This document shows, piece after piece, positions 54,628-63,954 of a stretch of 64,000 nucleotides of DNA. The first letter of the stretch is position 1. Each line of letters opens with the position of its first letter. The translations under genes were made by a program, and so were the position numbers. The notes under the pieces are model-generated. The model ran no database searches. It saw nothing but the letters and a program-made list of their open reading frames with translations, and was not told the DNA's origin. This stretch comes from Sphingomonas sp. AOB5 (GTDB lineage: Bacteria; Pseudomonadota; Alphaproteobacteria; Sphingomonadales; Sphingomonadaceae). The stretch lies in contig NZ_JARNTV010000010.1 of the NCBI RefSeq assembly GCF_029433115.1, positions 1 through 64,000 of the forward strand, written 5' to 3'.

Positions 54628-55800
54628 ATGGTTTCGAAGCTCGCCGGTGCGTTCGCCGCCTTGTTGCTGACCGCGGGCGCTCAGGCCGTCGCGATCCCCA
54701 CGGCTCAGGCCGCTCCCGCAAAGCTGCCCGCCCGCGCCGAGATCCTCGCCTCGATGGAGCGCATGGCCGACTGGCAGCTCGCCCATCTCGACAATATCTC
54801 CTCCTATATCCCCCTCGCCCGCCCCAGCCTCAGCAATCCCCGCGACTGGCAGCAGGCAACCTTCTGGGTTGCGCTGACCAATGTCGCCGATCGCTCGAAG
54901 TCGCCACGCTATCGCGACGCGATCCTCGCCATGGGTCGCGCGCAAAACTGGCAGCTCGGCGGCCGCGTCTTCCATGCCGACGATCACCTGATCGGCTGGA
55001 CCTGGCTCTGGGCCTCTCGCAACGGCGCCGGACCCGAGGCGCTGGCGCCGATGAAGGCCCGGTTCGAACAGATCCTCGCCGCCCCGCCCGTCAGCTCGCT
55101 CGAATTCATCAACCCGACCAGCGGCGATCCGGAATGCACCATCCGCTGGTGCTGGTGCGACGCTTTGTTCATGGCCCCGCCCACGCTCTACGCGCTCCAG
55201 AAGGAGACCGGCGACAAGCGCTACGGCGATTTCGCGCACAAGGAATATGTCGCCGCGACCGACTATCTCTACGACAGGTCGGACCATCTCTATTATCGCG
55301 ACAGCCGCTTCTTCACCCAGCGCGGCGCCCATGGTGAAAAGCTGTACTGGTCGCGCGGAAACGGCTGGGTGATCTCGGGCCTCGCCCGGCTGATCCCGGT
55401 GCTCGACAAGAAGGATCCGCGCCGCCCCTATTATATCGCGCTCTACAAGCAGATGGCAGCCAAGCTGCTGACGCTCCAGCGCGAGAACGGCTATTGGGCA
55501 CCCTCACTGCTCGGCGATCTCAAGACCGCGCAGGATGAATCGAGCGGCACCGGCTTCTTCGTCCACGCACTCGCCTGGGGCGTGAAGGAAGGCTACCTCC
55601 CCCGCGCGCAATATATGCCCGCCATCACCAAGGGTTGGGCCGCACTCAACCGCGCGATCCAGCCCGACGGCCGGCTCGGCTGGGTGCAGCAGGTCAGTTA
55701 CATGCCCGATGCCGTCGCCGCGGCGGACACGCAATTCTATGGCGTGGGCGCCTATCTGCTCGCCGGTTCGGCGGTGTACGATCTGGCAGACCGCAAGTGA
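54628..55800 (+). CDS. GH105/GH88-type unsaturated uronyl hydrolase
   Basis: A 390-residue secreted enzyme. The signal peptide starts MVSKLAGAFAALLLTAGAQA. The (alpha/alpha)6 barrel shows FHADDHLIGWTWLWA, WCWCDALFMAPPT (catalytic Asp) and YWSRGNGWVISGLARL. It removes unsaturated uronic acid from lyase-generated oligosaccharides. ATG 54628 was chosen because AGGAGGG is six bases upstream. It is coupled to the DUF4861 gene and controlled by the upstream GntR operator. Confidence 0.92.
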   Translation: MVSKLAGAFAALLLTAGAQAVAIPTAQAAPAKLPARAEILASMERMADWQLAHLDNISSYIPLARPSLSNPRDWQQATFWVALTNVADRSKSPRYRDAILAMGRAQNWQLGGRVFHADDHLIGWTWLWASRNGAGPEALAPMKARFEQILAAPPVSSLEFINPTSGDPECTIRWCWCDALFMAPPTLYALQKETGDKRYGDFAHKEYVAATDYLYDRSDHLYYRDSRFFTQRGAHGEKLYWSRGNGWVISGLARLIPVLDKKDPRRPYYIALYKQMAAKLLTLQRENGYWAPSLLGDLKTAQDESSGTGFFVHALAWGVKEGYLPRAQYMPAITKGWAALNRAIQPDGRLGWVQQVSYMPDAVAAADTQFYGVGAYLLAGSAVYDLADRK

Positions 55801-56726
55801 TGCGCCGCGCGCTCCTTCTCGCCCCGCTTCTGCTGCTCGCCGCGCAGGACGCGCCGGAGCCGGTCGCACAGGCCACGCTCAACGTCCGTCAGGCCGATGG
55901 CAGCTACAAGCTGGTCGAGCGGATCGACGTGCCCGCCGATCACAAGATCCATGACGGGCTGATCGCCTTCGAAGGCCCCGGCTGGGAGTCCGACCGCGTC
56001 GCCTACCGCCTCTATCTCGACGAGCGCAACGTGCCGGATATCTACGGCAAGAAGCTCCCCGCCCCGATCCTGCCGCGCATCGGCATGGGCAAGGACGATT
56101 ATCACACGATGGCCGACTGGGGCATGGATCTGTTCCAGGTCAACAAGACCCTCGGCATGGGCGGCATCGGCGTGATGCGTGAGGGCAAGGTGACCCAGCT
56201 CGGGCCGTCGACGATCCGCGCACAGGTGTTCAACAAGACAGACCGGGCCTCGGTCGCCGTGATCAATGACGGGTTCAGCGGCAATGGCGGGCGCCCTGCC
56301 CGGCTGATGACCAATTATTCGATCCGGCCGGGGTCACGCGTGACCGAAGTGATGGCGATGGTCCTGAAGGACGCACCGCCGATGGTCGCGGGCCTGACCG
56401 TGCACCCCGGTGTCGAAAAGCTGGCCTCGAACGGCCCCGGCTGGCGCTACATCGCCACCTGGGGGAAACAGAGCCTTGCCGGCGACGAACTGGGCATCGC
56501 GCTATTCTATCCCGCCGCCAACGTGGCCGAGACCGGCGAGAATAGCGGCACCTATTTCGTCCGCTTCTGCAACGCCCTGCTGATCCGCTACGCCTTCGCC
56601 GCCGCATGGGTGCAGGAACCGGGCGCACCGAAGGATATCGCCAGCTTCCGCACCTGGCTGGAAGCGACCGCGGCCGAACTTGGCGAGAACGACAAGGTAT
56701 CGGCCTCGCTGGGCTGCAAAAACTAA
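55800..56726 (+). CDS. DUF4861 domain-containing protein
   Basis: A 308-residue exported protein; signal MRRALLLAPLLLLAAQDAPE. ATG overlaps the GH105 stop (TGATG). DUF4861 proteins are common beside polysaccharide lyases and are regarded as carbohydrate-active. The visible SDRVAYRLYLDERNVPDIYGKK and HTMADWGMDLF blocks are typical of the family. Its exact role in uronide breakdown is unproven. Confidence 0.87.
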   Translation: MRRALLLAPLLLLAAQDAPEPVAQATLNVRQADGSYKLVERIDVPADHKIHDGLIAFEGPGWESDRVAYRLYLDERNVPDIYGKKLPAPILPRIGMGKDDYHTMADWGMDLFQVNKTLGMGGIGVMREGKVTQLGPSTIRAQVFNKTDRASVAVINDGFSGNGGRPARLMTNYSIRPGSRVTEVMAMVLKDAPPMVAGLTVHPGVEKLASNGPGWRYIATWGKQSLAGDELGIALFYPAANVAETGENSGTYFVRFCNALLIRYAFAAAWVQEPGAPKDIASFRTWLEATAAELGENDKVSASLGCKN

Positions 56727-56825
56727 ATCCTCCCCCCGAGGGGGAGGTGGCAGGCGCAGCCTGACGGAGGGGGAGCGCCGCAAGCGGGATAGCTTGGGGT
56801 ATCCCCCTCCACCGCTTCGCGGTCC
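56727..56825. repeat. degraded copy of the CTCCCCC palindromic element
   Basis: The left half closely matches the element at 52287 (CCTCCCCC, GGGGGAGGTG, CAG.CGCAGC, TGACGGAGGGGGAG in the same order). The right arm keeps TCCCCCTCC and CGCTTCGCGG, but full pairing is lost. It lies between the convergent DUF4861 and alginate-lyase-family genes, the same kind of position as the intact copy. Confidence 0.75.
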
Positions 56826-56832
56826 CAGGCCC

Positions 56833-58122
56833 CTATTTCGGCACGTCCAGATCGCTCGGCGCACTGCCAGCCTTCATGTACCGCCGCAGTTCCACCCCGT
56901 CCGCCAGCGGATAGCCGCCATCCGGCCAGGCCCGCCGCGCCCGGCGCAGCAGTTCGTCCAGTTCGCCCGCATCCGGCCGGATCTCCTTGTGCGGCCACTG
57001 GTCCAGCCGCCCGCGATAGGCCGCCAGGAAATCGGTGGTCCGCTTTAGGCTCTTGCCGCCGCCGTCATAGCTCCACAGGTCGACGCCGACGCACGACCCC
57101 ATCTCCGCCACGTCATAGGCCGCGAGCAGCGCATAGATCGAGTAGTGGAAGCTCCGCGTGCGGATCAGCTCGCGCGGCAGGCTGCCGTCCACGGTGAACT
57201 GGTCCGCGATCCGCCGCTTGGGGAATGCCTCGACCACCTTCCTGGTCAGGTCCGGCCGCCGCGCGAACAGTGCGAACTGCACCACCTGCGCATCGAACCA
57301 CATCGCATGGTTGTTCTTCGCCGTGTCCTCGGCCTTGCCGTTGCGGCTCTTGTACATCCAGTCGAGATAGTCGCTGAACCACTTCTCGAGCCCCGCCTGC
57401 TCCTCGGGCTTCAGAACGTTCGTCGGGCCGATCAGCCCGATCGTCTCGATCACCCGCGCCAGCCGCGTGGTGTCGATGATCCCCTCGGCGCGCCCGTCCT
57501 CGCGGCCCGGCACTGCCTGCCCGAAGTTCATGTTCGGGTTCATCCTGGTCCGCGGATCGAGGAACCAGATCTTGACCAGAAACGCCGCGCGCTGGGCGTA
57601 CCGGACATTGCCCGAGAAATAATATGCCAGCCCCAGCGTCTCGACGTCCGCGCTCATCGATTCCAGATCGGCGAGGTCATACTTGTCGCTCGACCGGTCC
57701 GGATTGATCTCGCCATCGCGGCGAATGTACGGCAACCCGTCCGGCTTGGTCTTGTCCGGCCACCAGTACGGGCCGACGCTCAGATAATCGTGCCGGTCAC
57801 CCGAGGGCGGGATCGTGCGCTTGTCGACCACCATGTACGGCCCGCGCGTCAGCGCCGCATTCGCCTTGCCGATCAGCGCGGTATAGGCCGCGCCCACCGC
57901 CGGATCACTGTCCTTCGCGGCCTTCAGCCGCTCCATCGTGTCCGGCTGCAAGAAAAAGGTCCTGCGTCCGCCGAACGCGGCGGAATATCCGTCCGCGCCC
58001 ATGCAGACTGGCTGCTGAACTAGGGGGCCAGGGGAGGCTATCCCGGATTGTGTCACAGCCACTGGCGCAAGCGCCATCAGGACAAGGGAAGTCGAAACCA
58101 GAGCAAATCGGCGCATGCGCAT
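56833..58122 (-). CDS. alginate-lyase-family polysaccharide lyase
   Basis: A 429-residue secreted protein with signal MRMRRFALVSTSLVLMALAP. The (alpha/alpha) toroid shows SVGPYWWPDKTKPDGLPYIRRDGE, KNNHAMWFDAQVVQFALF and SFHYSIYALLAAYDVA, which match the alginate lyase (PF05426-like) family, including the NNH catalytic Asn-His. It cleaves a uronic-acid backbone; whether alginate or glucuronan cannot be told. It follows the TonB receptor by 16 bp and is probably co-transcribed. Confidence 0.87.
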   Translation of the reverse strand: MRMRRFALVSTSLVLMALAPVAVTQSGIASPGPLVQQPVCMGADGYSAAFGGRRTFFLQPDTMERLKAAKDSDPAVGAAYTALIGKANAALTRGPYMVVDKRTIPPSGDRHDYLSVGPYWWPDKTKPDGLPYIRRDGEINPDRSSDKYDLADLESMSADVETLGLAYYFSGNVRYAQRAAFLVKIWFLDPRTRMNPNMNFGQAVPGREDGRAEGIIDTTRLARVIETIGLIGPTNVLKPEEQAGLEKWFSDYLDWMYKSRNGKAEDTAKNNHAMWFDAQVVQFALFARRPDLTRKVVEAFPKRRIADQFTVDGSLPRELIRTRSFHYSIYALLAAYDVAEMGSCVGVDLWSYDGGGKSLKRTTDFLAAYRGRLDQWPHKEIRPDAGELDELLRRARRAWPDGGYPLADGVELRRYMKAGSAPSDLDVPK

Positions 58123-58138
58123 ATCCCCTCGCGCCCCG

Positions 58139-61045
58139 TCAGAACCGGAACCGCGCGCCGAAATAATATTGCGGCCCGCTCTCGCTCACCTCGGCGATGC
58201 TGTCGTACCCACCCTTGTAGAACACGTCCTTGGTGTTGGTGACGTTGAGCACCTGGAACTTCAGCTGGATGTTCTTGGTGATGTCATACTGGGCCGACAG
58301 GTTGAGATAGCCGGCATCCTGCACGCTGCGGTTGGTGCCGCCATTCGGCTTGTAATAGTGCGAGCGGTAGCGATAGGCGGCGCGAACCGAGAAGCCGCTC
58401 TTCTCCCAATAGACCGTGCCGCTGGCGACGTACTTGGACAGGCCGATCAGGTTGCTCGGCTCCATATAGGCGATCAGCGTCGACGTATCGGGATACTGGA
58501 AGTTCGCGAAGGCGACGTTCAGCGAGCCCTGCACGCCGAACCCGTCGAGCGGCGCGGGCAGCCAGTTGAACGCATGGCTGCCGGTCAGCTCGATGCCGTA
58601 CAGACGCCGCGTCTCCGGATCGTTCGAAGGCGCGATCAGGTTGATGTTGTAATCGCGGTTGGTCGGGGTGCCGCCATCCACAACGGTGGTGACGTTGATC
58701 GTCGTCGGGATCGCTTCCGAACGCGAGATCACCGTGCCGACCAGCCATTTGTGATACAGCGCGACCGAGAACAAAGTGTCGCGCGAGAGGTAGAATTCGA
58801 AGCTGGCGTCCGCATTCCAGCCGCGCAGCGGCTTCAGCCCCGGATTGCCGCTGGTCGCGTTGAACACGATATTGTCGGCGTCGGTGCCCGCGGTCGGGTT
58901 CAGGTTGATGCCCGCGCCAAAGCTCTCGATCGGCGAACGCGACAGGGCGCGATAACCGGCCAGGCGCACCTTGAACTTCGGGGTGACCTCGAACGACACG
59001 TTCAGGCTGGGCAGCCAATATTCATAGCTGCTGGTCAACACATCGGTGCGGATCGCCCCAGTCGGGTCGGCGGCGACGGTGTAGTTGTCCGCCGCGGTAT
59101 CGATCGTCACGCGGAACGGCAGGCGGTAACCGACCGAGCGGATATCGGTACGGACATAGCGCACGCCGGCATTGCCGCTGAAGTGCGTGGCGCCCAGATC
59201 GCCCTGGAAATTGGCCATGACGTAGCCGGCCTTGATCCGCTCGCGGACATTGATGTCGCCCGGATCGCGTGTCTCGGTCGGCAGGGCCAATGCGCTGTCG
59301 CTGCCGGTGAAGGTGCGGAACAGGCAGGCATTGTCGAACGTCGCCCAGTTGGTGACGTTGGTGTTGGTCGATCCGAAATAGCTCTTGGTCGGGAAGGCCG
59401 TGCGGCAATCCGTGTTCGCCTTGGCGATGATCTGCGCCGGGGTCATCCCGCCATAGCCGACGATAGTGTTCAGATCGGTGTTGGCGTTGCCGTCCAGCGT
59501 GCGGGTATGCTCGGAGAAGCGCCCGCCGGCCTTGATCGAGGTGATGAAGCTGTTCTCGAAATCATATTGCGCGTCGACGCGGCCGGCATAGATGTCGTCC
59601 TCGCGGTCGGTCACGAAGCGATTGCGCGCATAGACGGCGTTGGCGGCTGACGCGTTGAAGTTCGCCGGATTGGTGATGTCGAAATTGTTGAAGGTGACGA
59701 TCGGCACGTCGGGGCTGTTCGAATAATCGAGCGTGTAGCCGACGCGGGTGGTCGAGCGCATGCGCGTGGCGCGCTGCGTCTCGGTGCGGTGCGATTTCGA
59801 GAAGGAGCCGTCGGCGGTGATGAAGAACTGGCCGGAACGCCAGGTCACCGTGGCGCCGCCGCCATAATATTCCTCGTCGCGCTCGCGCAGCTCGAGCTGG
59901 TTCTCGAGGTTGGAGTTGCCCGAGAATTTGATCAGCGCGCCATCCGAATAGCCGTTGCTGCCGTCGCCGACGATCTCGGGACGCAGGCCGCGCAGGCCCT
60001 CGGCAATCGCGAAGACGTTGCGCTCCTCGGTCGATTCACGCTTCGAATATTGACCGTCGAACGCGATATCGAGCGTCTCGGTCGGCCGCCATTGCAGCGT
60101 GCCCATCACCGCGTTGCGCAGTTCGCGGGTGCGCTGCTGGCGGAAGCTGCGCGACTGGGTGGCGTAATAGGTATCGCCAATCGTCTCGCCAATGCCGGTG
60201 CGGGGCGCCGCGCCAACCTGGCAGTTGGAATTGGCTCCCGCGGCGTTGAGCACCGCGGTCGTGCCCGTCACCAGCGTGCCGTTGGTCGCATAGGTGTTGC
60301 ACGGCACGAACACCGCATTGCCGTTGTAGTAATCCTCCGGCGCGGCGACGTCCTGCCGCTGCACGCCGATCGAAATGCCGATATCGCCGATCCCGGTGCG
60401 GAACTGGTCGACATAGGAAAGGTTCGCGCGATAGCCGAGGCCGTCGCGGCCGATGATGTCGTCGTCCTTGGGCAGGAACGACCCACGGAACTCGCCCTGG
60501 ATGCGGCGCTTGCCATATTCCAGCGGGCGCAGCGAACGCAGCTCGATCACGCCGCCGATGCCGCCTTCGAGGAAGTCCGCGCGCTGCGTCTTGTAGACCA
60601 GCACGCCGTTGACCAGTTCCGACGGGAACTGCTGGAACGCGACCGAACGATCCGGCCCCGCGGTCGAGACTTCGCGGCCGTTGAAGGTCGAGAAGCTCAG
60701 CGTCGGCCCCAGGCCACGCACCGAAAGCTCGTTGGCATTGCCCTTGAAACGGTCGGCCGAAACGCCGGTGATGCGCTCCAGCGTGTCGCCCACGCTGTTA
60801 TCGGGCAGCGCGCCGATCTCGTCATTGACGATACCGTCCAGCACCACGTCCGCATTGCGCTTCACGTCGATCGAGTTGCGCTGCGTCGCGCGCGCACCGG
60901 TGACGACGATGGCTTCGTCCTCCTGAACCGCGGGCGTCTCGTCCTGCGCATCCTGGGCCCAGGCGGGCATCGCGGCGCAAGCGGTGGCGAGAAGCAGACC
61001 CTTAAGTGCAGTGCGGCCGGCAGCGGCAAAACGACGTTCAGACAT
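58139..61045 (-). CDS. TonB-dependent receptor of the polysaccharide locus
   Basis: A 968-residue outer-membrane receptor. It starts MSERRFAAAGRTALKGLLLA with GGGGG upstream, then an N-terminal extension with a TonB box candidate DEAIVVTGARATQRNSIDV, a plug (LPDNSVGDTLERITGVSADR, LSVRGLGPTLSFSTFNGREV) and a barrel ending in QYYFGARFRF. It probably imports uronic-acid oligosaccharides. The GntR-type site at 61093 lies about 50 bp upstream. Confidence 0.93.
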   Translation of the reverse strand: MSERRFAAAGRTALKGLLLATACAAMPAWAQDAQDETPAVQEDEAIVVTGARATQRNSIDVKRNADVVLDGIVNDEIGALPDNSVGDTLERITGVSADRFKGNANELSVRGLGPTLSFSTFNGREVSTAGPDRSVAFQQFPSELVNGVLVYKTQRADFLEGGIGGVIELRSLRPLEYGKRRIQGEFRGSFLPKDDDIIGRDGLGYRANLSYVDQFRTGIGDIGISIGVQRQDVAAPEDYYNGNAVFVPCNTYATNGTLVTGTTAVLNAAGANSNCQVGAAPRTGIGETIGDTYYATQSRSFRQQRTRELRNAVMGTLQWRPTETLDIAFDGQYSKRESTEERNVFAIAEGLRGLRPEIVGDGSNGYSDGALIKFSGNSNLENQLELRERDEEYYGGGATVTWRSGQFFITADGSFSKSHRTETQRATRMRSTTRVGYTLDYSNSPDVPIVTFNNFDITNPANFNASAANAVYARNRFVTDREDDIYAGRVDAQYDFENSFITSIKAGGRFSEHTRTLDGNANTDLNTIVGYGGMTPAQIIAKANTDCRTAFPTKSYFGSTNTNVTNWATFDNACLFRTFTGSDSALALPTETRDPGDINVRERIKAGYVMANFQGDLGATHFSGNAGVRYVRTDIRSVGYRLPFRVTIDTAADNYTVAADPTGAIRTDVLTSSYEYWLPSLNVSFEVTPKFKVRLAGYRALSRSPIESFGAGINLNPTAGTDADNIVFNATSGNPGLKPLRGWNADASFEFYLSRDTLFSVALYHKWLVGTVISRSEAIPTTINVTTVVDGGTPTNRDYNINLIAPSNDPETRRLYGIELTGSHAFNWLPAPLDGFGVQGSLNVAFANFQYPDTSTLIAYMEPSNLIGLSKYVASGTVYWEKSGFSVRAAYRYRSHYYKPNGGTNRSVQDAGYLNLSAQYDITKNIQLKFQVLNVTNTKDVFYKGGYDSIAEVSESGPQYYFGARFRF

Positions 61046-61092
61046 TCCAATCCCCCTGAAGGTAAGTTCGCCCGTTACCGGGTCTTGCGATT

Positions 61093-61105
61093 TTGGTAAG
61101 GCCAA
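61093..61105. promoter_or_regulatory. GntR operator before the TonB receptor
   Basis: TTGGTAAGGCCAA, 48 bp upstream of the receptor start, just downstream on the minus strand of a TTGACA -35-like box (61122-61117). The same motif recurs at three other promoters of the locus. The 61106-61169 gap shows nothing else. Confidence 0.75.
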
Positions 61106-61169
61106 TATGTTACCGGTGTCAACCCAATTGTCCTGATCGACCCTGCCGGGCCGGGCAAATCAAGGGCTT

Positions 61170-63053
61170 TCAGCGATAGGTGAGGGTCCAGCTGATGGTC
61201 AGCGGACGGTCGAGGCGCATCGCCCCGCGGCTGCACGCGACGCGAGTCGCGAACGCCCCGCTCGGCGCCCGGTATTTGGGATCCGATACCGGCGCGGCGG
61301 TGCAGTCCCCTGCCCCGGATGCGCTGAACCCGGTGACGTCGCCCGACGCGAAACGAATGTCATTCCCCATAGCGGAAGCGCCCGAGGAGAAGCTGGCGAA
61401 CTCCATATCAATCGCCTTCAGCGTGATCGGCCGGGGTGCGCTGTAGCGGTCGGTTCGCGTGATCTTTCCCGGCGAAAATTCGTAGCGCGTCTCCACCGTC
61501 AGCCGCGCGTCCTGCTCGGCATCGGGCTTGCCCATGCGGTCCATCGCCGTCATTCGATAGGTGACGATACTGGTCTGGCCACTGGTCCGGTAGGTCACGT
61601 CACGGAACCATGCCAGCGGCATCAGCACGCTGCCATCGGCCAAGGTGAAGCGCGGCACGAGGTGCGGATATTGTGCGTCCGCCGATCCCGAAAGCATCCC
61701 CGCGGAATAGGGCACCGGGAAATAGGGGCTGTGCATATGCTGCCCCACCGCCCCGTTGATCAGCGGCAGCCCGATCACATGCCCGCGGTCGCGGATCGTC
61801 AGCAGCGCGCGGTCATGCTCGCCTTTCGCGAACCATGTGAAGGTCGATTTGGGCAGCGTATTCAGCCAGCCGGCATAGCCCGGCGCAGTCGCCCTGCCCT
61901 TATATCCCAGCTCGTTCCAGATCGCGTTGGTATAGATATATTGCCGCGCAAGGCTCAGATTCTCGCCCAGGATCCGGTGCTTGCCGCGATAGGCGTCGGT
62001 GCGTCGCCCGCCGTCCCACAGATTGACCGAACCGGTCGTGCGATCGAGCCAGAAATCGGCATAGCGCGCCGCGATCCGGCTCGACCAGGCATAGGCCATG
62101 TCGCGCTCGTCATCGCTCAGCACGCCAAGTTTCGCCGCGGCGGTCAGCACTTCCAGCATCGCGGTCTCGCCATAGGCGCCGATGCTGCGGCCATATTCCC
62201 AGCCCTCGCCGGTCATGTTCGCGCGCAACAGCATCAGCTCGGCCGAACGGCGCAGCCATGCCTTGACCTCGGGCGTCGGCGTCATGCCAGTCTCGATGAA
62301 ATGCTGCGCGATCTCGCCGATCAGCAGCACCGAGTAACGGTCGAACCGGCCATCGCCCTCGGTCTCATCGGCGAAGCCGAACTCGCCCGAATAGGTGCGA
62401 TAATGATCGAGCATCTTCGCCAGCAGCGCCTCGCTGCCGCTCGCATCTTCCCACCCTAGCAGGAAGCGCAACCGCGCCACGCTGAACGCCACGCCGTAAT
62501 AATTATTGGGCAAATTGATCAGCTTGAGCGTCGCCGGATCGACGAAGCGCCGCCAGTCGAGTTGCACCTTCAGCTTCGCCAGCGTCTGCGGCCGCACCGC
62601 CGGATCGAGCAGCCCGGCTTCCTTCAGCGAATGCAGCGCCGAGATGTAGTAATAGATGCCCCAGCTGTCGTTGGTATCGCCCAGCGTCATGTCGGCAATG
62701 TCGCGATAGCCCGCCAGATAGGTGGCGAAGCGCGGATCGGTGCGCGGCGTGTCGAGCAGCAGATAGGATAGCCCCACCGCGATCTTGCCCGGCAGGAACT
62801 TGTCGCCGCTGCCGAACACACCCTGCCCGTCGATCTTCAGCTCACGCCGGTCGCGCAGCAGCTGGTGGAGCAGCCCCTCGAGTTGCGGGATCAGCCGCCC
62901 CTCGATGGTCGCGTTCATCGGCGGGGGCGAGACATAGGCGCTGCCATGCGGCCCCATGTCGAATATCTGCGCGGCCGCCATCGGCGCGCCGCCAAGCAAG
63001 GTAGCGCTAAAAACACCGGCGCACAGAAACGCTTTCAGGCTGCGACTCCGCAA
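61170..63053 (-). CDS. putative toroid-fold polysaccharide lyase, unclassified
   Basis: A 627-residue secreted protein read from a TTG start at 63053 (GGAGAGG is 4 bases before). A signal peptide (LKAFLCAGVFSATLLGGAPMAAA) is followed by a helical N-terminal half with NLPNNYYGVAFSVARLRFLLGW and GEGWEYGRSIGAYGETAMLE, and a C-terminal beta-rich half with RFTLADGSVLMPLAWFRDVTY. This is the two-domain shape of PL8/PL-type lyases, but I match no named family. The regulator site at 63069 ties it to the uronate locus. Confidence 0.75.
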   Translation of the reverse strand: MRSRSLKAFLCAGVFSATLLGGAPMAAAQIFDMGPHGSAYVSPPPMNATIEGRLIPQLEGLLHQLLRDRRELKIDGQGVFGSGDKFLPGKIAVGLSYLLLDTPRTDPRFATYLAGYRDIADMTLGDTNDSWGIYYYISALHSLKEAGLLDPAVRPQTLAKLKVQLDWRRFVDPATLKLINLPNNYYGVAFSVARLRFLLGWEDASGSEALLAKMLDHYRTYSGEFGFADETEGDGRFDRYSVLLIGEIAQHFIETGMTPTPEVKAWLRRSAELMLLRANMTGEGWEYGRSIGAYGETAMLEVLTAAAKLGVLSDDERDMAYAWSSRIAARYADFWLDRTTGSVNLWDGGRRTDAYRGKHRILGENLSLARQYIYTNAIWNELGYKGRATAPGYAGWLNTLPKSTFTWFAKGEHDRALLTIRDRGHVIGLPLINGAVGQHMHSPYFPVPYSAGMLSGSADAQYPHLVPRFTLADGSVLMPLAWFRDVTYRTSGQTSIVTYRMTAMDRMGKPDAEQDARLTVETRYEFSPGKITRTDRYSAPRPITLKAIDMEFASFSSGASAMGNDIRFASGDVTGFSASGAGDCTAAPVSDPKYRAPSGAFATRVACSRGAMRLDRPLTISWTLTYR

Positions 63054-63068
63054 CTGGCCTCTCCCATT

Positions 63069-63081
63069 TTGGTCAGGCCAA
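63069..63081. promoter_or_regulatory. GntR operator before the unclassified lyase
   Basis: TTGGTCAGGCCAA lies 15 bp upstream of the TTG start codon. It matches the 61093 site at 11 of 13 positions and follows a TTGACC -35-like box on the minus strand. Confidence 0.75.
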
Positions 63082-63104
63082 TTAGTCTTACCTGTTGTCC
63101 CGGG

Positions 63105-63869
63105 TCAAGCGGCCCCGATGTTGAGCCGGCGCGAAACCTTGTCGCGACGCGCGTCGATCTCGTTACGCGCGCGCTCCATCGCTTCCAGTTCGGTCGCTTC
63201 CAGCAGGTCGTCTACCACGGTGCGCAGATGCGCCCGCATCGCGTTGCGCGCCGCCTCGGGATCGCGGGCGCGCAGCGCCTCCACCATCGGGCGATGCTCC
63301 TCGATTCGCGGCGTGATGCCGCCCTTCTTCGCCCGAGCGAAGATGTTGGCACTCAGCGGCGATTTGGCGCGCAGCTCCCACAGATATTCCACCACGCCGC
63401 GGATCGCCGCATTGTCGGTCGCGGAAGCAATGGCGAGGTGGAAACGGCGGTCGGCGTCCATCACCGCAGCCTCGTCGTCCTGGCCCATTTCCTCCAGGAT
63501 TCCCTGCAACTCCGCCAGTTGCTCGTCGCTGATCGTCACCGCGGCCAGCGCGATCGCCTCGCCTTCGAACAGGATGCGCGCCTCGGTCAGGTCGAACGCG
63601 CCGATATCATATTCCAGCGCGTCCTCGGGCCGGCCGGGGCCATGGTCGCGCCGCGTGACATACAGACCGGAGCCGTGCCGCGCCTCGATCCAGCCGCGCA
63701 TTTCCAGCGCGATCATCGCCTCGCGGATGGTCGGACGGCTGACCTTATACTCCTCGGCCAGGTCGCGCTCGCCGGGCAGGCGCGTTCCCGGCGACCAGCG
63801 CCCATCCTCGATCGATTCCGCGATCGACGCCGCGACCTTCTGATAGAGCTTGTTGCCGGTGATTTTCAT
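63105..63869 (-). CDS. FadR-type GntR regulator of the uronate locus
   Basis: A 254-residue repressor that starts MKITGNKLYQKVAASIAESI. The winged helix (residues 1-75) includes LPGERDLAEEYKVSRPTIREAMIALEMRGWIEARHGSGLYV, quoted in part as SRPTIREAMIALEMRGWIE. The C-terminal FCD ligand domain has the metal His in DRRFHLAIA, EEHRPMVEAL and MRAHL. Uronate-linked relatives (UxuR, ExuR) sense glucuronate or fructuronate. It is divergent from the mannonate dehydratase-like gene. Confidence 0.93.
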   Translation of the reverse strand: MKITGNKLYQKVAASIAESIEDGRWSPGTRLPGERDLAEEYKVSRPTIREAMIALEMRGWIEARHGSGLYVTRRDHGPGRPEDALEYDIGAFDLTEARILFEGEAIALAAVTISDEQLAELQGILEEMGQDDEAAVMDADRRFHLAIASATDNAAIRGVVEYLWELRAKSPLSANIFARAKKGGITPRIEEHRPMVEALRARDPEAARNAMRAHLRTVVDDLLEATELEAMERARNEIDARRDKVSRRLNIGAA

Positions 63870-63896
63870 ATGTGACTGTTTCCCACATCTCGCCGG

Positions 63897-63937
63897 TTGA
63901 CACAATCAGGCCGGACAGCCGATATTGGTCTGACCAC
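63897..63937 (+). promoter_or_regulatory. rightward promoter with GntR operator
   Basis: TTGACA (63897-63902), an 18-nt spacer and GATATT (63921-63926) form a good promoter reading right. TTGGTCTGACCAC (63925-63937) overlaps its -10 and forms the palindrome TGGTC-T-GACCA of FadR-type repressors. It is 55 bp from the regulator start and 17 bp before the next gene. Confidence 0.8.
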
Positions 63938-63954
63938 TCCCGGGGAATGCTGCC

